The notes: generated by a model not told the origin, from the letters alone. DNA of 64,000 bases from Onthophagus taurus (GCF_036711975.1 NC_091971.1:8315501-8379500), one strand, 5' to 3'; counted from the stretch's first letter, positions 1 through 11,295 are shown. Numbers and translations: made by a program.

Positions 1-281
1 TAACACTAAACCTAGAACTAGAAATATAACCCAAAGATTTCTAGTTCTAGGTCTAGCTTTGGTTTTAGTTTTGCTTCAATATAAGATATAAATATTCAAG
101 AAAATTAATAAATATTTGTTAACAAATGTTAACTTCGAACTTGTTTCTGAAAAAGAGTACCACATAGTATCTAAAACGTCAAAATTTTATCAAAAGACGC
201 CCTGCTTAACTCCAAAGTTTGTAATTCCAGGTTTAGTGTTAATTCTAGTTTTAGTGTTAGTTCTAGTTTTAGTTCAAATAA
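1..281. repeat. Dispersed repeat family R1, two partial copies
   Basis: Positions 1-60 and about 231-280 carry runs of the words TTAGTGTTAGTTCTAG, CTAGAACTAG and TTTTAGTT. The first copy contains the motif in both orientations. The same words recur near 20,999, 29,285-29,520, 38,862-38,965 and 46,136-46,205, so this is a dispersed family rather than a local microsatellite. No coding potential is seen; the short ORF from 126 on only reads through the repeat. Confidence 0.7.
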
Positions 282-1423
282 CATCGGCCGTGAAATCCTT
301 TGTATTTATACTATAAAAAGCTGTTTCTTTCTATACGTATATCAGACACGAAGAAAAAAAGATGTATTTGCTAGTCTCTTTGTTTAAGTTATGCTTCTTA
401 TTTCTAACATCCTAATTAGATTTGTACATAAGTATGCAAAAAAAACGAACCGTGTAGAGAAAAAAATTGGATAAATTTAGCGTGCCTCTGTAGTTATAAT
501 ATAAGTTTTTTGTTCAGCCATATATCATAGGTGAAATGCCCGAAATATTTGAAACATATTGGTTAGTTTCACACAAAATTCTAATCTACTGGTCAGAATT
601 TCGTTTTGTTAAGCAAAAACTTTTGAAATTCGAATCGATATCCAGTAGAAAATCATTTAAGAGGGTATTATATTATCGCTTAATGTAATTAAACGAAAAA
701 TGGTAGGAACCAGGGTAAATTAAGGAGAAAAGATGGTAATATACATATATCTATATTTTCATATTTATTTCAAAACTATCGAAAATGTTATTATTTCTTT
801 TTTGTTCCATTATTGTTTTTTGTTGTCTTTAATTATTGTGAAATAAAAAGGAGCGCTTTGCAAATTTACTTTTATAATTTTAACTTTTAATAATTATTAT
901 GTTAAGTGTAATTATTTATGCCTTATTGGAAAACGTAGGATATCATTTTAAAGTGTACAGCCTGTTATAATCGGATAAAATCAAAATCAAAAAGAATCGA
1001 GAATCTATAGAATCACTATAAATATTATGGTAGATTTAACACTATGTATTCAAAGTATATATATGTAAACATATAAATAAAAATACACTAATTGATTTTT
1101 CGATTTACTTATTTCCACACTTATTTACATTCGAGACTTAAAAACAACAAATTTCAGTTCTAAATTTCAAACCGTTTTGGAGAAAATAATTTTTTTATTG
1201 TTCAGTTGACAACAAAAATAATATGCAAATAAAATAACATTAATAATTATTGCCTTAATGTTCTTAGTTGTACTATAAGTTTTCAATAATGACAAAGTTT
1301 TTCTTTTCAACATGTAGCGTGTCTAATAAATAATTTCTATAATTTTTTAATATTCAAGTAATTATGAAAAAAAGATAAAATATTATTCATTACAAGTTAG
1401 AATAAATTTTATTGTTGTACAGA
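282..1423. other. Non-coding 5' flank of the receptor array
   Basis: AT-rich DNA with no supportable ORF. From about 945 to 1,423 it matches the stretch 5,697-6,198 upstream of the third receptor gene nearly base for base, and its last ~220 bases also match 3,475-3,714 upstream of the second. It is therefore the promoter-bearing part of the duplication unit. The last bases before the ATG read TTGTTGTACAG then AATG, which resembles a splice acceptor, so an unrecognised 5' exon is possible. Confidence 0.6.
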
Positions 1424-3103
1424 ATGTCTCGTAAAGAACAACATTCGGTTCTTTTAATACTATTATTAATTTATCAACCACTTTTTGTAATTAACTTAAA
1501 ATGTGTCGATTTTGTTATGAATTATCTTAAAGGTGAAACTGTTTTAATCAATTTCGATGAAACATTGATCAATTTTACTTCAAAAGCAATCTATTCTTAT
1601 AACCACGAAAAATTTATTGAATCCAAAACCCACAAGTTTGATAATTATTTGGTTAACAGTAAAGAACTAAATATTTTATCAGAAGTATTAATGAAAATTA
1701 AATCACAAAAGTATCACTGCAAATCGAAATACATCATATTTTTGAGTAATTTAAATTGGATACAAGAAGTTTTTGACTTGTTTTGGAAAAATCAAGCGTA
1801 TAAAACTGTAATTATATCGAATGAATCTCTTTATTTATTAGATTATGAAAGATTTGATTGCAAAAATATTATTTATACGAAAACAAATTGTGAAAAACTT
1901 TATGATATAAGTTTTAATTTAAAAAATTGTTTACTAAAAGCAAGTTGGGATAATCGCCCACCCTACATAGTCGATCTTGCAACATCAAAAGGATATTCCA
2001 TGAATATAATCAATACAATCTCAAACAAATATAACTTCGTACTGCAATTAAATGATGTTAAAGACAAATATATGAAAGAATACGGTGGAAATTATTCTTT
2101 CAATAGTCTAAAAAAAGATTTTGAAGCAGACTTGTGCCATATTTACATAACAAGCTTCCCAGAAATATCCACAACTTCGATATTAAATGTAGATATAACA
2201 TATTATATCATAACAAACAGTTATATTTCGATGTTTCCAAAACCATCCGTTTTAACGGAATTTGAGATGTTTATTCACATTTTTACACCACTCGAATGGT
2301 TTTTAATTCTTTTAACAAACACAATTTTAATAATAATGTTAATAAAAACAAAAAATGATGTAATAAATTTAATTTTTACCATTTTTGGATTAAATTTAAA
2401 CGTTTCAGCATCAAGTAATTTCTACGAAGGTGTAAAACTTTTATTTGCATTTATGTTACCATGCTATTTAGTTCTTGGAGTTTATTTGCAAAGTAGTTTA
2501 AACAGTTTTCAAACGAGTCCAGAATACGAAAAACCGATAAAATCATTTCTGGATACCTTCAAAACGCGACACCCCGTCAAAATAAGAAGTTTTACATCCG
2601 ATTTTTTAAAAGATCGGGGTTTAATTGTACCAACGCAGAATTATGAGATTGTAAATGGAACCATCGATCTCGTTATGAACAATTTTATGAAACGAAGAGA
2701 TTATGTAACTGAAGGTCAGGATATGTTTTTGTCATTATATCCCCATCTTCGAGGTGAATATGGTACTTTGAAACTTCAAACTTTTCTGGCTGGATTTCCG
2801 GTCAAATATTGTCTTCATGTTGGTGAACAAATCGACTTTACTCTTCGTCAATTTCACGAACATGGATTTATATTGAAATGGGTGTCTGACTTTCAATGGT
2901 TTATTATAATTCGAGAAAGTTTTTTGAATGATACAATAGCAAATAACGATTTAGAGAGGATTAAATTAGAAGACGTTCTATATTCTTTTTGGATTTTAGG
3001 AATTGGATTGAGTTTAGGGATTGTTGTGTTTATTATTGAAATTATTTATACAATTTTTGAAACACAAATATTACCTAATATGAATATTAATATTAATTCA
3101 TGA
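1424..3103 (+). CDS. Divergent ionotropic receptor (IR), copy a
   Basis: Single-exon 559-residue chemosensory receptor of the variant ionotropic glutamate receptor family, expected in the dendrite membrane of sensory neurons. Visible parts, in order: an N-terminal hydrophobic signal-like stretch (about residues 9-24), a short amino-terminal region, ligand-binding lobe S1 (from about 180), M1 (about 287-308), pore and M3 (about 338-360, containing LLFAFMLPCYLVLGVYLQSS), lobe S2, and M4 (about 517-545). The M3 segment replaces the SYTANLAAF motif of true glutamate receptors, as usual in divergent IRs. I chose ATG 1424; the in-frame TTG 12 bases upstream is not a eukaryotic start. The last residues (from TQILPN) differ from copies b and c, so the 3' end is of different origin. 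Ligand unknown. Confidence 0.9.
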   Translation: MSRKEQHSVLLILLLIYQPLFVINLKCVDFVMNYLKGETVLINFDETLINFTSKAIYSYNHEKFIESKTHKFDNYLVNSKELNILSEVLMKIKSQKYHCKSKYIIFLSNLNWIQEVFDLFWKNQAYKTVIISNESLYLLDYERFDCKNIIYTKTNCEKLYDISFNLKNCLLKASWDNRPPYIVDLATSKGYSMNIINTISNKYNFVLQLNDVKDKYMKEYGGNYSFNSLKKDFEADLCHIYITSFPEISTTSILNVDITYYIITNSYISMFPKPSVLTEFEMFIHIFTPLEWFLILLTNTILIIMLIKTKNDVINLIFTIFGLNLNVSASSNFYEGVKLLFAFMLPCYLVLGVYLQSSLNSFQTSPEYEKPIKSFLDTFKTRHPVKIRSFTSDFLKDRGLIVPTQNYEIVNGTIDLVMNNFMKRRDYVTEGQDMFLSLYPHLRGEYGTLKLQTFLAGFPVKYCLHVGEQIDFTLRQFHEHGFILKWVSDFQWFIIIRESFLNDTIANNDLERIKLEDVLYSFWILGIGLSLGIVVFIIEIIYTIFETQILPNMNININS

Positions 3104-3449
3104 ACCATTTTTTTGTTATTAATTTGAAGTGTATTGATGTTGTAATGAATTATCTCGAAGGTGAAACTGTTTTAATGAAACGATGATTAATATTACGTCC
3201 AATTATTTGATTAATAGTAAAGAAGAACTAAATATTTTATCAAAAGTGTTAATGAAAATTAAATTAAATAGGTATCATTGCAAATTGAAATACGTCGTGT
3301 TTTCGAGTAATTTAAGTTTACTAGAATATTTTGAAATTTTTTGGTTCAACTAAGCGTGTAAAACTGTAATTATATCCAATGAATCTCTTTATTTATTGGA
3401 TTACGAAAGATTTGATTGTAAAAATATTATATTTATAAAAAAAAAATGA
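3104..3449 (+). pseudogene. Fragment of a further IR copy
   Basis: Directly after the stop of copy a the sequence resumes an IR N-terminal region (reading VINLKCIDVVMNYLEGET), then skips, shifts frame, and continues through matches to the SKEELNIL, RYHCKLKYVVF and SNESLYLLDYERFDC parts. Stops and small deletions break it, and it ends in a run of A near 3,449. Its start resembles the pseudogene at 8,016 more than copies a-c. It marks an unequal-crossover or deletion junction in the array. Confidence 0.8.
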
Positions 3450-3714
3450 ATGAAAAAATGAAAATAATTTTTGTTATTAACTTTAACTGAACAAAAATAA
3501 CATGCAGATAAAATAGCATATTAGCCTTAATGTCCTTAGTTGTACTATAAGTTTTTAATAATGAAAAAGTTTTTTCTATTCAACATGTCGCGTGTCTAAT
3601 AAATAATTTCTCGGTATTATTTATTAATATTCAGGTAATTATGAAAAAAAAGATGTCCAAACAAGGTAAAATGTTATTCATTACAAGTTAGAATCAATTT
3701 TCTTGTTGTACAGA

Positions 3715-5364
3715 ATGTGTTACAAAGAACAACATGTGGTTTTTTTAATACTATTATTAATTTATCAACCACTTTTTGTAATTAACTTTAAATGTGTTGA
3801 CGTTGTGATGAATTATCTTGAAGGAGAAACTATTTTAATCAATTTTGATGAAACATTGATCAATTTTACTTCAAAAGGAATCTATTCATATAACGACGAA
3901 AAATTTATCGAATCCAAAACCCAGAATTTTGATAATTATTTGATTAATAGTAAAGAACTAAAGATTTTATCAAAAGCTTTAATGAAAATTAAAGCACAAA
4001 AGTATCATTGCAAATCGAAATACATCATATTTTTGAGTAATTTAAGTTGGATACAAGAAGTTTTTGATTTATTTTGGAAAAATCAAGCGTATAAAACTGT
4101 AATTATATCGAATGAATCTCTTTATTTATTAGATTACGAAAGATTTGATTGCAGAAACATTATTTATACGACAACAAATTGTGAAAAACTTTATGATATA
4201 AGTTTTAATTTAAAAAATTGCTTATTAAAAGCAAATTGGCATAATCGCCCACCCCTCCTAGTCGATGTTGCAACATCAAAAGGATATTCCATGAATATAA
4301 TCAATACAATCTCAAATAAATATAACTTTAAACTGCAATTACATGATGTTAAAGACAAATATACAAAAGAATATGGTATAAATAATTCTCTCAATAGTCT
4401 AAGAAAAGATTTTGAAGCAGATTTGTGTCATATTTACATAACGAGCTTTCCAGAATTATCCACATCTTCGATATTAAATGTAAATATAACATATTACATT
4501 ATAACAAACAGTTATATTTTGATATTTCCAAAACCAGTCGTTTTAACGGAATTTGAGATGTTTATTCACATTTTTACACCACTCGAATGGTTTTTACTTC
4601 TTTTAACAAATTTAAGTATAATAATTATATTAATAAAAACAAAAAATGATGTAATAAAGTTAATTTTTACTGTTTTTGGATTAAATTTAAACGTTTCAGC
4701 ATCGAGTAATTTCTACGAAGGTGTAAAACTTTTATTTGCATTTATGTTACCATGTTATTTAGTTCTTGGAGTTTATTTACAAAGTAGTTTAAACAGTTTT
4801 CGAACGAGTCCAGAATACGAAAAACCGATAAAATCATTTCTGGATATCTTCAAAACACGATACCCCATCAAAATAAGAGGTTATACATATGATTTATTCA
4901 AAGATCGTGGTTTAATTGTACCCACGCACAAGTATGAGATTATCAATGGAAGCATTGATCGCGTTATGGACAATTTTATGAAACGAAGGGATTATATAAC
5001 TGAAGGTCAGGATATGTATTTGTCATTATATCCCCATCTTCGGGGTGAATATGGTACTTTAAACCAACAAACTTTTTTGGGTGGATTTCCGGTCACATAT
5101 TGTCTTCATGTTGGTGAACAAATCGATTTTACTCTTCGTCAATTTCACGAACATGGATTTATATTGAAATGGGTGTCTGACTTTGAATGGTGTATTATAC
5201 TTCGAGAAAGTTTTGTGAATGGTTCAATAGCAAACAACGATTTAGAAAGGATTAAATTAGAAGACGTTCTATATTCTTTTTGGATGTTAGGATTTGGATT
5301 GAGTTTAGGGATTGTAGTGTTTATTATTGAAATTATTTATAAAATTTTTAAAAAAGATAAATAA
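3715..5364 (+). CDS. Divergent ionotropic receptor (IR), copy b
   Basis: Single-exon receptor of 549 residues, very similar to copies a and c over its whole length by eye. Same architecture: signal-like stretch, short N-terminal region, S1 lobe, M1 in FTPLEWFLLLLTNLSIIIIL, M3 in LLFAFMLPCYLVLGVYLQSS, S2, and M4 in FWMLGFGLSLGIVVFIIEII, ending KIFKKDK. ATG 3715 is the first in-frame ATG. AATAAA motifs lie at about 5,375-5,386, just past the stop, and could serve poly(A) addition. The protein is presumably a tuning receptor that needs a co-receptor (IR25a or IR76b are the known ones), which is family knowledge. Confidence 0.9.
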   Translation: MCYKEQHVVFLILLLIYQPLFVINFKCVDVVMNYLEGETILINFDETLINFTSKGIYSYNDEKFIESKTQNFDNYLINSKELKILSKALMKIKAQKYHCKSKYIIFLSNLSWIQEVFDLFWKNQAYKTVIISNESLYLLDYERFDCRNIIYTTTNCEKLYDISFNLKNCLLKANWHNRPPLLVDVATSKGYSMNIINTISNKYNFKLQLHDVKDKYTKEYGINNSLNSLRKDFEADLCHIYITSFPELSTSSILNVNITYYIITNSYILIFPKPVVLTEFEMFIHIFTPLEWFLLLLTNLSIIIILIKTKNDVIKLIFTVFGLNLNVSASSNFYEGVKLLFAFMLPCYLVLGVYLQSSLNSFRTSPEYEKPIKSFLDIFKTRYPIKIRGYTYDLFKDRGLIVPTHKYEIINGSIDRVMDNFMKRRDYITEGQDMYLSLYPHLRGEYGTLNQQTFLGGFPVTYCLHVGEQIDFTLRQFHEHGFILKWVSDFEWCIILRESFVNGSIANNDLERIKLEDVLYSFWMLGFGLSLGIVVFIIEIIYKIFKKDK

Positions 5365-5534
5365 TTAAAATGAAAATAAATAAATAATCCATTATTCTTT
5401 AAAGTCTTTTTTTATGTAATTAAGAAGTTTTATGAATTAAGACACCAAGAACGACGTCTGTCGAAAGATTACACAAAATAGTGGGTTATCCATCTTCCTT
5501 TAAAAAATATATTTTTTAATATTTACAAGTAATA

Positions 5535-5690
5535 ATGGAAAAAGGACGCATTCGCTATTCAAACGCCAACAAAGACAACATTTTTTTAATTACTGAGTTA
5601 CAAAAAAGTTTATTATTCTATAGAATGTTCCGTGAAAATGATTTAAAACCCCATTTTTCAACTATTATAACAAATTCTTATATTGTATAA
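5535..5690 (+). pseudogene. 5' fragment of a fourth-type IR
   Basis: Begins ATGGAAAAAGGACGCATTCG and is almost identical to the start of the pseudogene at 8,016 for about 120 bases, including the leader region reading NIFLITEL. It then breaks off about 50 bases further on, shortly before a duplicated upstream block. The 3' flank of copy b plus this fragment (5,365-5,665) matches 7,846-8,140 after copy c, so the whole interval was duplicated together and then truncated. Confidence 0.75.
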
Positions 5691-5696
5691 TATATA

Positions 5697-6198
5697 TAAC
5701 ATTTTATCATTTTAAAGTGTACAGCCTGTTATAATCGGATAAAATCAAAAAGAATCGAGAATCTATAGAATCACTATAAATATTATGGTAGATTTAACAC
5801 TACGTATTCAAAGTATATATATGTAAACATCTAAATAAAAATACACTAATTGATTTTTCGATTTACTTATTTCCACATTTATATTTACATTTGTGACTTA
5901 AAAACAACATCAACAAATTTCATTTCTAAATTTCAAACCGTTTTGGAGAAAATAATTTTTTTTATTAACTTCAACTGAACAAAAATAACATGCAGATAAA
6001 ATAGCATATTGCCTTAATGTTCTTAGTTGTACTATAAGTTTTTAATAGTGAAAAAGTTTTTCTTTTCAACTTGTAGTGTGTCTTATAAATAATTTCTCGA
6101 TATTATTTATTAATATTGAGGTAATTATGAAAAAAAAAATCCAAAAAAGGTAGAATGTTATTCATTACAAGTTAGAAACAATTTTATTGTTGTACAGA
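5697..6198 (+). repeat. Duplicated IR upstream block
   Basis: Near-identical copy of 945-1,423. It includes the landmark TAAAGTGTACAGCCTGTTAT and the stretch TTGATTTTTCGATTTACTTA; only small indels separate the two. It carries whatever promoter drives copy c. A shorter piece of the same block lies at 3,475-3,714. Confidence 0.85.
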
Positions 6199-7845
6199 AT
6201 GTCTTATAAAGAACATGTGGTTTTTTTAATACTATTATTAATTTATCAACCACTTTTTGTAGTTAACTTAAAATGTGTTGACGTTGTGATGAATTATCTT
6301 GAAGGTGAAACGGTTTTAATCAATTTTGATGAAACATTGATCAATTTTACTTCAAAAGGAATCTATTCTTATAACCACGAAAAATTTATTGAATCCAAAA
6401 CCCACAAGTTTGATAATTATTTAATTAAAAGTAAAGAACTAAATATTTTATCAAAAGTATTAATGAAAATTAAATCACAAAAGTATCACTGTAAATCGAA
6501 ATACATCATATTTTTGAGTAATTTAAGTTGGATACAAGAAGCTTTTGACTTGCTTTGGAAAAATCAAGCGTATAAAACTGTAATTATATCGAATGAATCT
6601 CTTTATTTATTAGATTACGAAAGATTTGATTGCAAAAACGTTATTTATACGACAACAAATTGTGAAAAACTTTATGATATAAGGTTTGATTTAAAGAATT
6701 GTTTATTAAAAGCAAGTTGGCATAATCGCCCACCCTTCACAGTCGATGTTGCAACATCAAAAGGATATTCCATGAATATAATCAATACAATCTCAAATAA
6801 ATATAACTTTAAACTGCAATTACATGATGTTAAAGACAAATATATAAAAGAATACGGTGTAACTTATTCTCTCAATAATCTAAGAAAAGATTTTGAAGCA
6901 GATTTGTGTCATATTTACATAACAAGCTTTCCAGAATTATCCACATCTTCGATATTAAATGTAGATATAACATATTATATCATAACAAACAGTTATATTT
7001 CGATGCTTCCAAAACCATCCGTTTTAACGGAATTTGAGATGTTTATTCACATTTTTACACCACTCGAATGGTTTTTAATTCTTTTAACAAACTTAAGTAT
7101 AATAATTATTTTAATAAAAACAAAAAATGATGTAATAAAGTTAATTTTTACTGTTTTTGGATTAAATTTAAACGTTTCAGCAGCGAGTAATTTCTACGAA
7201 GGCGTAAAACTTTTATTTGCATTTATGTTACCATGTTATTTAGTTCTTGGAATTTATTTGCAAAGTAGTTTAAACAGTTTTCGAACGAGTCCAGAATACG
7301 AAAAACCGATAAAATCATTTCTAGATATCTTCAAAACGCGATACCCCATCAAAATAAGAAGTTTTACATCCGATTTTTTAAAAGATCGTGGATTAATTTT
7401 ACCCACGCGCAATTATGAGATTATCAATGAAAGCATTGATCGTGTTATGAACAATTTTATGAAACGAAGGGATTATATAACTGAAGGTCAGGATATGTAT
7501 TTGTCATTATATCCCCATCTTCGGGGTGAATATGGTACTTTGAAACTACAAACTTTTCTGGCTGGATTTCCGGTCACATATTGTCTTCATGTTGGTGAAC
7601 AAATCGACTTTACTCTTCGTCAATTTCACGAACATGGATTTATATTGAAATGGGTGTCTGACTTTCAATGGTTTATTATAATTCGAGAAAGTTTTGTGAA
7701 TGATTCAATAGCAAACAACGATTTAGAGAGGATTAAATTAGAAGACATTCTATATTCTTTTTGGATGTTAGGATTTGGATTGAGTTTAGGGATTGTAGTG
7801 TTTATTATTGAAATTATTTATAAAATTTTTAAAAAAGATAAATAA
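6199..7845 (+). CDS. Divergent ionotropic receptor (IR), copy c
   Basis: Single-exon receptor of 548 residues, closest to copy b in its 3' half (same KIFKKDK ending and same 3' flank) and close to copy a in the S2 lobe (for example SFTSDFLKDRG and LKLQTFLAGFP). The mixed similarity suggests gene conversion between copies. Domain order is as in copy a: signal-like stretch, S1, M1, M3, S2, M4. ATG 6199 follows an acceptor-like TGTACAG. No frameshift or stop is seen, so it is likely functional. Confidence 0.9.
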   Translation: MSYKEHVVFLILLLIYQPLFVVNLKCVDVVMNYLEGETVLINFDETLINFTSKGIYSYNHEKFIESKTHKFDNYLIKSKELNILSKVLMKIKSQKYHCKSKYIIFLSNLSWIQEAFDLLWKNQAYKTVIISNESLYLLDYERFDCKNVIYTTTNCEKLYDIRFDLKNCLLKASWHNRPPFTVDVATSKGYSMNIINTISNKYNFKLQLHDVKDKYIKEYGVTYSLNNLRKDFEADLCHIYITSFPELSTSSILNVDITYYIITNSYISMLPKPSVLTEFEMFIHIFTPLEWFLILLTNLSIIIILIKTKNDVIKLIFTVFGLNLNVSAASNFYEGVKLLFAFMLPCYLVLGIYLQSSLNSFRTSPEYEKPIKSFLDIFKTRYPIKIRSFTSDFLKDRGLILPTRNYEIINESIDRVMNNFMKRRDYITEGQDMYLSLYPHLRGEYGTLKLQTFLAGFPVTYCLHVGEQIDFTLRQFHEHGFILKWVSDFQWFIIIRESFVNDSIANNDLERIKLEDILYSFWMLGFGLSLGIVVFIIEIIYKIFKKDK

Positions 7846-8015
7846 TTAAAATGAAAATAAATAAATAATCCATTATTCTTTAAAGTCCTTTTTTATGTAA
7901 TTAAGAAGTTTCATGAATTAAGACACCAAGAACGACGTCTGTCGAAAGATTACACAAAATAGTGGGTTATCCATCTTCCTTTAAAAAATATATTTTTTAA
8001 TATTTACAAGTAATA

Positions 8016-9425
8016 ATGGAAAAAGGACGCATTCGCTATTCAAACGAAAACGAAGACAACATTTTTTTAATTACTGAGTTAGAAAAAATTTTATTGTTCT
8101 ATAGAATGTTCCGTGGAAATGATTTAAAACAGTATTTGGTTGTCTCAATATTAATATTAATTTATCAACCATTTTTTGTTATTAATTTGAAGTGTATTAA
8201 TGTTGTCATGAGTTATCTCGAAGGTGAAACTGTTTTAATCAATTTTAATGAAACGATAATTAATATTACGTCAAAAGAAATGTATTCCTATAATCACGAA
8301 AAATTAATTGATTCAAAAACTAAGACATTTTTACGAAAAAAAATTGTGAAAAACTTAGGGATATACCTTTTTATTAAAAAATAGTTTACTTAAAGCTTAT
8401 TATTATGTGGATAATCGTCCACATCGTCGATATTTCAACATCAAAAGGATATTCCATGAATGTTATCAACACAATTTCAAATAAATATAATTTTCTGCTA
8501 CAATTGCGTAATGTTAACGATAAATATTTGACAGAATATAATGAAAATTATTCGTTTAATACTATAAAAATAGATTTTAACGCATATTTACATATCAAGT
8601 TTTCAATATCAAATCGTTACATTGCGATTTTTCCGAAACCATGCGTTTTAACTAAATTTGAAATGTTTATTCATGTTTTTACGCCGAGTGGCTTTTAATT
8701 CTTTTATCATACATAATTTTGATATTAATTTTAAAAATGATGTAATAAATTTAATTTCTACTATTTTTGGTTTAAATTTAAATATTCCAGCATCAACTAA
8801 TTTCTACGAAAATGTAAAACGTTTATTTGCATTTATGTTACCATGTTATTTCGTTCTCGGAGTTCATTTACAAAGTAGTTTAAGTAGTTTACGAACGAGT
8901 CTAGAGTATAAAAAACCGATAAAATAATTTCCGGGTCTCTTCACAGCACGCCATCCTATTAAAATAACAAGATTCACATACGATTTTTTAAAAAGCCGTG
9001 GTTTAAATGTACACATAAATAATTATAATATTGTAAATGGAAGTGTTGATGTTATTGTGGATAATTTCATGACATGAAGAGATTATATAACTAAGGGTCA
9101 GGATATAGTGTTGACATTATACCCTCATCTTCGGGGTGAATATGGCACTTTAAAGATATAAACTTTTCAGGCTGGATATCCGATAAAATATTGTCTTCAC
9201 GGGAGTGAACAAATCGAGTTTATTCTACGTAAATTTCACGAACACGGATTTATATTGAAATGGGAATCTGATTTTCAGTCGTTTATTATAATTCGAAAAG
9301 TTTACTGAATGTTTCAGCCAGAAATGACGATTTAGAGAGAATTACATTAGAAGTCGTTCTATATTCGCTTTGGATGTTAGGATTTGGGTTATGTTTAAGG
9401 CTTTTATTATTGAAGTTAATGTCTA
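8016..9425 (+). pseudogene. Full-length decayed IR, copy d
   Basis: Opens with ATGGAAAAAGG and a leader longer than in copies a-c (an extra ~30 residues before the MFRGN equivalent of their start). The signal-like stretch and the LKCINVVMSYLEGET region are intact. It then loses about 270 bases around 8,320-8,350, with stops at 8,382 and near 8,694, a shifted M1 region, a recognisable M3 (FAFMLPCYFVLGVHLQSS), a stop at 8,925, and further stops through S2 and M4. Homology ends near 9,425. It is clearly non-functional and more diverged than copies a-c, hence an older duplicate. Confidence 0.9.
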
Positions 9426-9746
9426 ACAATTAAAGTTTGAATATCTCGAAGATGTTACATAAAATACACCGACATTTACATAGTTATTTGGCATAATCCC
9501 AGATTGGGTTTATTCGAGGAAATCTCCTAGGACGATCAGAACGTTAAAAAAATAATAATAAAGGTAATTAATATATCCGGAATATAACTATTTGAAAAAT
9601 GTTTTAAAGGTATAATTTTATTAAAAAACATTAAAAACTTATAACATCTTAATTATTAACTAATTGAGATTGGTTTTTGAGAAATAAATACGTATATCAT
9701 TTTACAGTATTTAGTAGTACTTTTCACATCTTTTTTTGGAATGTTT
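9426..9746. other. Short intergenic region, no gene seen
   Basis: AT-rich gap between the decayed receptor and the 3' end of the GPCR gene. It should hold the GPCR 3' untranslated region (minus strand). I see no ORF or repeat. Confidence 0.6.
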
Positions 9747-11164
9747 TTAGAGATTCTTAACTACACCCATAACTGGAATATCTTGGGTATTTTGACGGAA
9801 TAATATTCCCATATTTCTATGAATACTTTGAGTTTCAGTTATTGTGTGCTATAAAGAAATATGAAAATAAAAAAAATTAAAACTCAAATTTATTGAAAAC
9901 AATATCTTTACCTGCAATGGTTTTCGAAATGTCGAATTAAAACTGGTTTCACAATTTTCCATAGATGACGGTAATGTTCTTCTTAGTCTTCTAAAAGGTT
10001 TACAAAACAAATACATATTGAAATACTGTCTGAAAAGTCCGCTGACGCAATATAAAGCGACGGGATTAACACATGAATTGATGAAGCTAAAAATAAGGTT
10101 AGTTTTAAATTATTGTTAGAAACGTTTTTTTACTAACCTCATGCAAAATCCAATAATTTTAACGCAATGCCAAAAACTGTCGTAATCCTCTTCCATATTT
10201 GGATTAAAAAAGTACCAAATGAAAAAAACGTGATATGGCAAGAAACAAATGAAGAACACTAAAAAATTGCATTTAAGATAAGCTACTGAATGATTTATAA
10301 CTCGTATGTAAATTATTTTGATTAAATTTCTTTTAAGAAAGTATTCTACTCACAAAACACGAAACAAAGAACCATTCTTGCAACATGTTTCCTAGCCTTC
10401 ATTTGGCTAACACTTTGACCCTGTAACTCTCCCGGAATTTCATTTGCGCTGGCCTGAAGTCGTTTCGCCATAGATATATAAAACATGGCAATAATCCATA
10501 ACGGTATTAAATAATAAATCAAAGCTTTCGTCGCCACATTATATTTTCTGTACTCCGATGTTGTCCGATTATCTGGAAACGGTGTACAAAAGACGATGCT
10601 TTCATTTTCCGCCGTTTTATTTTCTTGCAGTTCCGAGAAAATCCCGTCGGGTATCGATAATAAAATCGCAATTAACCATATTATTAGGGCACTAAAAACG
10701 GTTAAAGGTTTTGTTTGTAATCTTCTTAAAGGATTTACAATTGCGCAATATCTTTCAGCGGATAAAGCCGTTAAAGTGAACACCGAAACACCTGTTGAGA
10801 CATCTTTAACTATTTCAGATATTTTACATAGAGTTATACCCCATGGCCAACTTTCAAACGTATAAATTATTGATGTAAATGGAACACATGTTAATATTAA
10901 TAAAAGATCTGCCATGGCTAAAGATAATATGTACCTAAAAAAATGAGAAAAAAAAGATTAATTTAAAACGATGTTTTAGTCAAATTACGTATTTGGTATA
11001 TTTCTCATTGTTCTATGTCGAACAAATATAACGACAAGAGTTCCGTTTCCAAGAACACCAACGACGAATATCATGAAGAACAAAACGGGAACGACATACG
11101 TTTCGGGTCTTTCAACATAAGGGGTGTACTTGTCGTCGATTTCGTGCTGCGTTTCATCGTCCAT
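9747..11164 (-). CDS. CCHamide receptor-like neuropeptide GPCR
   Basis: Class A G-protein-coupled receptor, assembled from exons 11164-10989, 10934-10354, 10258-10138, 10086-9912 and 9848-9747; all junctions are GT-AG and the phases join to 384 residues plus stop. Visible: GNGT in TM1 (39-42), LAMADLL in TM2 (64-70), the TM3 cysteine (95), an ERY variant of DRY (119-121), loop-2 cysteine (175), PGELQGQSVSQMKARKHVAR at the start of TM6, FLPYH in TM6 (258-262), NPVALY in TM7 (300-305), and a C-tail with paired cysteine/basic residues. The TM3, TM6 entry and TM7 signatures match the bombesin-like CCHamide receptor group, which couples gut and neuron peptides to feeding and growth in flies. CCHa1-R versus CCHa2-R cannot be told. 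The first ATG is assumed; an acceptor-like CCGTAG just upstream suggests a short 5' intron. Confidence 0.82.
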
Positions 11165-11295
11165 ATCTGCGCTACGGAAAGGAAAGACAAAAATATTTTC
11201 TTAGTATGTACCTTAAACGCTAAGTGAGTTTGTATTGCATTCGTTGCTATTGCCAACAAGAAACGATAGCCATTTAAAACGACGTTGCGAGGAAA

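Noticed and set aside
4191-4394. Minus-strand ORF inside IR copy b
   Set aside because: Antisense shadow of a clearly coding receptor; no independent support.
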